A stretch of DNA of 8,872 nt from Bacteroidota bacterium (GTDB lineage Bacteria > Bacteroidota > Kryptoniia > Kryptoniales > JAKASW01), in NCBI GenBank assembly GCA_021796055.1, contig JAJYOS010000213.1:1-8872 (forward strand). Direction: 5' to 3'. The notes beneath the pieces were generated by a model, which searched no databases, had not been told where the DNA came from, and saw nothing but the letters and a program-made list of their open reading frames with translations. The translations under genes and the position numbers were made by a program. The first letter of the stretch is position 1, and the number at the start of each line of letters is the position of its first letter. Of this stretch, positions 5,991 through 8,872 are shown piece by piece.

Positions 5991-7430
5991 TCAGAACGGA
6001 ACTTTTTCCTCCGGCTCCGCTGCCGCCCCTGAAGGACCCATGGGGTACTTAGCAAGATCTTCGAACCTGGCGTATTGCCTGATGAATGTCAACTTAACTT
6101 CTCCTGTGGGGCCGTTTCTCTGTTTGCTGATCATTACTTCCGCAACGCCCGCCGTCGACTCTCCGTCGGGGTAGGTTTCTATTCCGTACAGCTCCGGCCT
6201 GTGTATGAAAATTACGACATCTGCGTCCTGCTCAAGCGCACCCGACTCGCGGAGGTCGGACAGGATGGGGCGTTTATCGTTGCGCTCCTCCACGGAACGG
6301 CGGAGCTGCGAAAGCGCGATTACCGGTATGTCGAGCTCCTTGGCAAGGACCTTCAGGTTCCTCGATATCATGGAAATTTCCCGCTCGCGGCTTTCCGCTT
6401 TTGCGGGGCCCTGCATCAGCTGTAGATAGTCGACGATTATCAGGCCTATATCATGCTCGCTCTTAAGCCGCCGGGCACGGGCACGCAGCTCGAGTATGGA
6501 AAGCGCTGGAGTGTCGTCTATGAAGATCGGGGCCGGCGCGAGCTTGTGTATCCGCGTCGAAATATATGCCCACTTTTCCTCGGGCAGAGTACCTGTGCGA
6601 AGCGCGTGCGCATCAACACGGGCTTCTGCCGCAAGAAGACGTATTAAAAGCTGCTGCTGCGACATTTCGAGGCTGTAAATTGCGGTAGGGACGCCGTACT
6701 TCACTGCCGAGTTGCGTGCGATCGAAAGCGCAAAGGCGGTCTTCCCGACGCTCGGCCTTGCCGCAATTATGATCATATCGGACTTCTGTAATCCGCCCGT
6801 CATCGCATCGAGATCGGTGAAGCCGGTCGGTACGCCTGTGACACCACCCTTCGACCCGTGGATTCGCTCCAAAACCTCCATGGTTTTCACGAGAGCTTGC
6901 TGCAGAGGGACTACGGCCTTCTTAAGGCGGGCTTCCGATACCCTGAAAATATCCCGTTCGATCTCATCGATAAGTCCGAATGCATCTTCGCGGTTGTCGA
7001 AACATTTCTGGACGTTCTGCGACATCGTGGTGATCAAGCTGCGGAGCATGTATTTCTCCGCCACAATCTGAGCATGCGCTTCGACGTTTGCCGAAGATAC
7101 GACCGAAGAGACGAGCTCGTTCAGGTAAGCCGATCCGCCGATATTTTCAAGATGTGCGGTCCTGCGAAGTTCCTCGCGCAACGTGATCACGTCTATCTCG
7201 ACATTTCGAGCGTAAAGGTCCAGGATCGCGCCGAAAATCTTTTCGTTCGCCGTCGAGTAAAAATAGTCCGGTTGGAGAAGCTCGATCGCCGGGGATACCG
7301 CGTGCTTGTCGAGCAGCATTGCGCCGAGAACCGCCTTTTCAGCCTCCACGTCTTGGGGAGGTATTCTTCCTCCTGAGGCGCTTTCCGGTTCGAAGTCTCT
7401 CAGCCTTTTCTGGTCGAAGTCAGTAGCCAT
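5991..7430 (-). CDS. dnaB: Replicative DNA helicase DnaB
   Basis: DnaB is the hexameric 5'-3' helicase that unwinds DNA at the replication fork and interacts with primase. This copy is complete at 479 residues, with no intein. The N-terminal helical domain starts at IPPQDVEAEKAVLGAMLL (23-40) and runs to about 125. A linker follows, then the RecA-like ATPase: TGFTDLDAMTGGL (202-214), Walker A ARPSVGKT (224-231), catalytic-type Glu255 in YSLEMS, Walker B LIIVDYLQL (330-338, Asp334), SQLRRSVEERNDKRP (374-388), DLRESGALEQDAD (392-404), and KQRNGPTG (436-443) with the presumed trans-acting Arg438. The protein ends EPEEKVPF, like the acidic tip of SSB. The ATG has no Shine-Dalgarno. It is convergent with the Crp/Fnr gene (55-bp gap) and is the third minus-strand gene after the kinase and glycosylase. 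Confidence 0.96.
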   Translation of the reverse strand: MATDFDQKRLRDFEPESASGGRIPPQDVEAEKAVLGAMLLDKHAVSPAIELLQPDYFYSTANEKIFGAILDLYARNVEIDVITLREELRRTAHLENIGGSAYLNELVSSVVSSANVEAHAQIVAEKYMLRSLITTMSQNVQKCFDNREDAFGLIDEIERDIFRVSEARLKKAVVPLQQALVKTMEVLERIHGSKGGVTGVPTGFTDLDAMTGGLQKSDMIIIAARPSVGKTAFALSIARNSAVKYGVPTAIYSLEMSQQQLLIRLLAAEARVDAHALRTGTLPEEKWAYISTRIHKLAPAPIFIDDTPALSILELRARARRLKSEHDIGLIIVDYLQLMQGPAKAESREREISMISRNLKVLAKELDIPVIALSQLRRSVEERNDKRPILSDLRESGALEQDADVVIFIHRPELYGIETYPDGESTAGVAEVMISKQRNGPTGEVKLTFIRQYARFEDLAKYPMGPSGAAAEPEEKVPF

Positions 7431-7441
7431 CGTTGAATAGA

Positions 7442-7470
7442 ATTTTAAATTTTGAATTTCTAATTCTCAA
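7442..7470 (-). promoter_or_regulatory. Candidate sigma70-type promoter of dnaB
   Basis: On the minus strand TTGAGA (7470-7465) and TAAAAT (7447-7442) are separated by exactly 17 nt, each one base from consensus. The -10 box ends only 11 nt before the dnaB ATG, so the transcript would have a leader of about 4-5 nt and be effectively leaderless, which would match the missing ribosome-binding site. The region is AT-rich, so a chance match is possible. Confidence 0.4.
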
Positions 7471-7529
7471 TTGCCTCTCAGTGGCCCTCTCAATTCACAA
7501 TTCAAAATTATAAATCAAGAATTTTGAAT
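7448..7529. repeat. AATTTTGAAT short repeats in the dnaB-glycosylase gap
   Basis: The 10-mer AATTTTGAAT occurs at 7448-7457 and again at 7520-7529, directly repeated. It also occurs inverted: AATTCAAAATT (7499-7509) is the exact complement of AATTTTGAATT (7448-7458), with 40 nt between. The last copy runs into the glycosylase stop codon. CTCAATT also occurs twice, at about 7467 and 7489. The gap is strikingly AT-rich compared with flanking genes. Confidence 0.55.
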
Positions 7530-8380
7530 CAGTCCGGCAGTTCATCGTACATTTTACGCATTTTTTGGACGTCTTCCCAGGCAGGTCTCTTCCAGTTCGG
7601 GTTCCTGAGGAGCGCAGCGGGGTGGAAAGTGACGAGTACCTTCACCCCCTGGTATTCGTACACGCTCTGGCGCAATTCGGCGAGAGTAGCGTTCGTTTTC
7701 AACAGAGTTTGACCCGCGATCCTTCCGAGACAGAGTATGAGCTTCGGGTTGATGATCTCGATCTGTTTCTTCAAATACGGCTCGCACGATTCGACTTCCG
7801 GCGGAAAGGGATCGCGGTTGTTCGGCGGCCTGCATTTGAGAATGTTGCATATGTAAACGTCCTCGCGCCTTAGCTGAACGGCCGCCAGGATCTTGTTCAA
7901 GAGTTGTCCCGCTCTTCCGACGAACGGCTCGCCCTGTTCGTCTTCGTCGGCGCCCGGTGCCTCCCCGATCACTACAAGCTTCGCTTTTGTGTTCCCGACA
8001 CCGAATACGAAATTCTTCCTCGTCGAGCCAAGCTGGCATCTCATACAGCCGGAGATGCGTGAATCCAGAATTTCCAGAGATTCACTTTCATGCCATTGCG
8101 AATCTATTTTCCATTCAGCGCTTGTGACAACGCCGTCGAACAGCCCCTGCTCTTCCGACACCTTGATCGTCTTCGGCTTCTGTTTCAATTCAGCACCGTT
8201 ACCTTCATGATGTTCCGGTCGAATATCGTCCGATCTCTCCTCAGATGTCGCCGTCACGACCGCTTGCGCAGCTGCGGTTTTGTCCGGGAGAAATGTCTCG
8301 TCGCCGAAGAGTTCGGCTTGCTGTTTAAGAAATAACTCCACGTCTCCGAGAGTCTTCTCAAGAGGATTTTCGTTCTCCAT
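7529..8380 (-). CDS. Uracil-DNA glycosylase, family 4 (4Fe-4S), with long N-terminal extension
   Basis: The enzyme removes uracil from DNA, arising from cytosine deamination or dUTP incorporation, and starts base-excision repair. It has 283 residues; the catalytic domain begins around residue 105, whereas many family 4 members are only ~200 long. Iron-sulfur ligands are Cys112 and Cys115 (CMRC), Cys183 and Cys199, in the family's spacing. Motif 1 is [21 protein letters not shown] (139-159, with VVIGEAPG before it); [11 protein letters not shown] (181-191) and [12 protein letters not shown] (216-227) follow. Motif 2, HPAALLRNP, is at 253-261. The first ~100 residues are polar and probably flexible, apart from a helical start holding QAELF (21-25). 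The ATG at 8380 has no Shine-Dalgarno. Some older annotations call such proteins phage SPO1 DNA polymerase-related. It lies between the kinase and dnaB, about 98 bp from each. Confidence 0.93.
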   Translation of the reverse strand: MENENPLEKTLGDVELFLKQQAELFGDETFLPDKTAAAQAVVTATSEERSDDIRPEHHEGNGAELKQKPKTIKVSEEQGLFDGVVTSAEWKIDSQWHESESLEILDSRISGCMRCQLGSTRKNFVFGVGNTKAKLVVIGEAPGADEDEQGEPFVGRAGQLLNKILAAVQLRREDVYICNILKCRPPNNRDPFPPEVESCEPYLKKQIEIINPKLILCLGRIAGQTLLKTNATLAELRQSVYEYQGVKVLVTFHPAALLRNPNWKRPAWEDVQKMRKMYDELPD

Positions 8381-8389
8381 TTGTGTTGC

Positions 8390-8418
8390 AATTTATCGGG
8401 GCATGACCTGAAATACAA
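8390..8418 (-). promoter_or_regulatory. Weak candidate promoter of the uracil-DNA glycosylase gene
   Basis: On the minus strand TTGTAT (8418-8413) and TAAATT (8395-8390) are 17 nt apart, and the second ends 9 nt before the ATG. The match to sigma70 is moderate. The same bases also partly fit the Bacteroidota pattern TTTG...TAnnTTTG, with a spacer one base too long. It is listed because its distance to the start codon resembles that at dnaB. Confidence 0.25.
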
Positions 8419-8478
8419 ACGTGGAAGAGTTGCGGGTCCGCGTGATCAGCCGGATTTCGAGCAGTTTGCGGGCGCGAA

Positions 8479-8872
8479 CTATTTCTTATTCTGTTCAAAC
8501 GCGTTGAACCGGATCGTGACGGTCGTCCCTTTACCCGGTACGCTATCCAGGCCGATCGTCCCGTTGTGTTCCTGCACGATTCTTCTCGTTACCGCCAGGC
8601 CCAGCCCTGTCCCTTTACCGGGCTCTTTTGTCGTGAAGAACGGTGTGAATATCCTTTCCAGATTCTCCGGAGGAATTCCTTCTCCGGTATCCCCAATTTC
8701 TATAGCGACTCTCCTGCGGTCCCCGTCTCCTCTTTCGGTTCGGGTCCTGACTGTCAGTGTCCCTCCCTTCGTCATTGCCTGGAATGCGTTGACGACGATA
8801 TTCAGGAAGACCTGGTATAGCAAGGCTGGGTCGCCGTAAACCTTCGGAGCTCCCTCCTCATATTTCGTCAGG
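8479..8872 (-). CDS. Sensor histidine kinase, C-terminal ATPase domain (5' partial)
   Basis: The minus-strand frame is open to the right edge of the window, giving 130 visible residues ending at the TAG at 8481-8479. These form the HATPase_c domain of a two-component sensor kinase. The N box QVFLNIVVNAFQAM is at visible residues 20-33, the G1 box DTGEG at 61-65, the F box IFTPFFTTKEPG at 74-85 and the G2 box GKGTGLGL at 85-92, then EHNGTIG. The FFTTKEPGKGTGLGL wording is typical of NtrB/AtoS-like and PAS-containing kinases. The sensor part and phosphorylated His lie outside the window, so the signal is unknown. An internal TTG at 8823 is not the start, because the family sequence VYGDPALL continues upstream of it. 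No response regulator gene is visible. Confidence 0.92.
   Translation of the reverse strand, partial: LTKYEEGAPKVYGDPALLYQVFLNIVVNAFQAMTKGGTLTVRTRTERGDGDRRRVAIEIGDTGEGIPPENLERIFTPFFTTKEPGKGTGLGLAVTRRIVQEHNGTIGLDSVPGKGTTVTIRFNAFEQNKK

Noticed and set aside
5333..6055. 240-codon minus-strand frame overlapping the Crp/Fnr gene and the dnaB end
   Set aside because: It is antisense to a recognised gene and overlaps the end of dnaB; there is no family similarity and no plausible start signal.

Overview
The window reads as a chromosomal segment of a Gram-negative bacterium of the Bacteroidota/Chlorobiota/Ignavibacteria (FCB) type. The best clue is the first gene, whose product ends in a type IX secretion (Por) C-terminal sorting domain with the FPNPFNPST motif common in that group. 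The minus-strand genes also lack Shine-Dalgarno sequences and have AT-rich upstream regions, which fits. The exact genus cannot be read from the sequence. Apart from the sorting-domain protein, the window is mostly conserved core genes. There is no rRNA, tRNA, CRISPR array, transposase or phage gene.

Layout, plus strand: (1) 2-631, the 3' end of a large secreted protein with the sorting domain. (2) 839-4974, a tightly packed operon: type 2 isopentenyl-diphosphate isomerase (fni), a polyprenyl/geranylgeranyl diphosphate synthase, an unrecognised 25-codon small ORF, HPr (ptsH) and enzyme I (ptsI). The genes join by a TTGA overlap, a TGATG overlap, a stop codon overlapping the next Shine-Dalgarno, and an 11-nt overlap, so they are probably co-transcribed and translationally coupled. 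(3) 5249-5935, a Crp/Fnr-family regulator after a 274-bp gap.

Layout, minus strand, read right to left: the C-terminal half of a sensor histidine kinase (8872-8479, cut by the window edge), a family 4 Fe-S uracil-DNA glycosylase with a long N-terminal extension (8380-7529), and replicative helicase dnaB (7430-5991), which converges on the Crp/Fnr gene.

How they fit together: the first two operon genes supply isoprenoid precursors and chain elongation. HPr and EI form a phosphorelay fed by phosphoenolpyruvate. HPr keeps both His15 and Ser46, but no sugar permease is nearby, which suggests a regulatory PTS. DnaB and the glycosylase belong to replication and repair, and both carry short peptide motifs that resemble docking sites for replisome partners.

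I see no clearly new multi-gene system. The most interesting points are the small ORF with competing hairpins between the prenyl synthase and ptsH, a hairpin between the apparent ribosome-binding site and the start codon of fni, an SSB-like acidic-PF tail on DnaB, and a sliding-clamp-like QAELF motif in the glycosylase.
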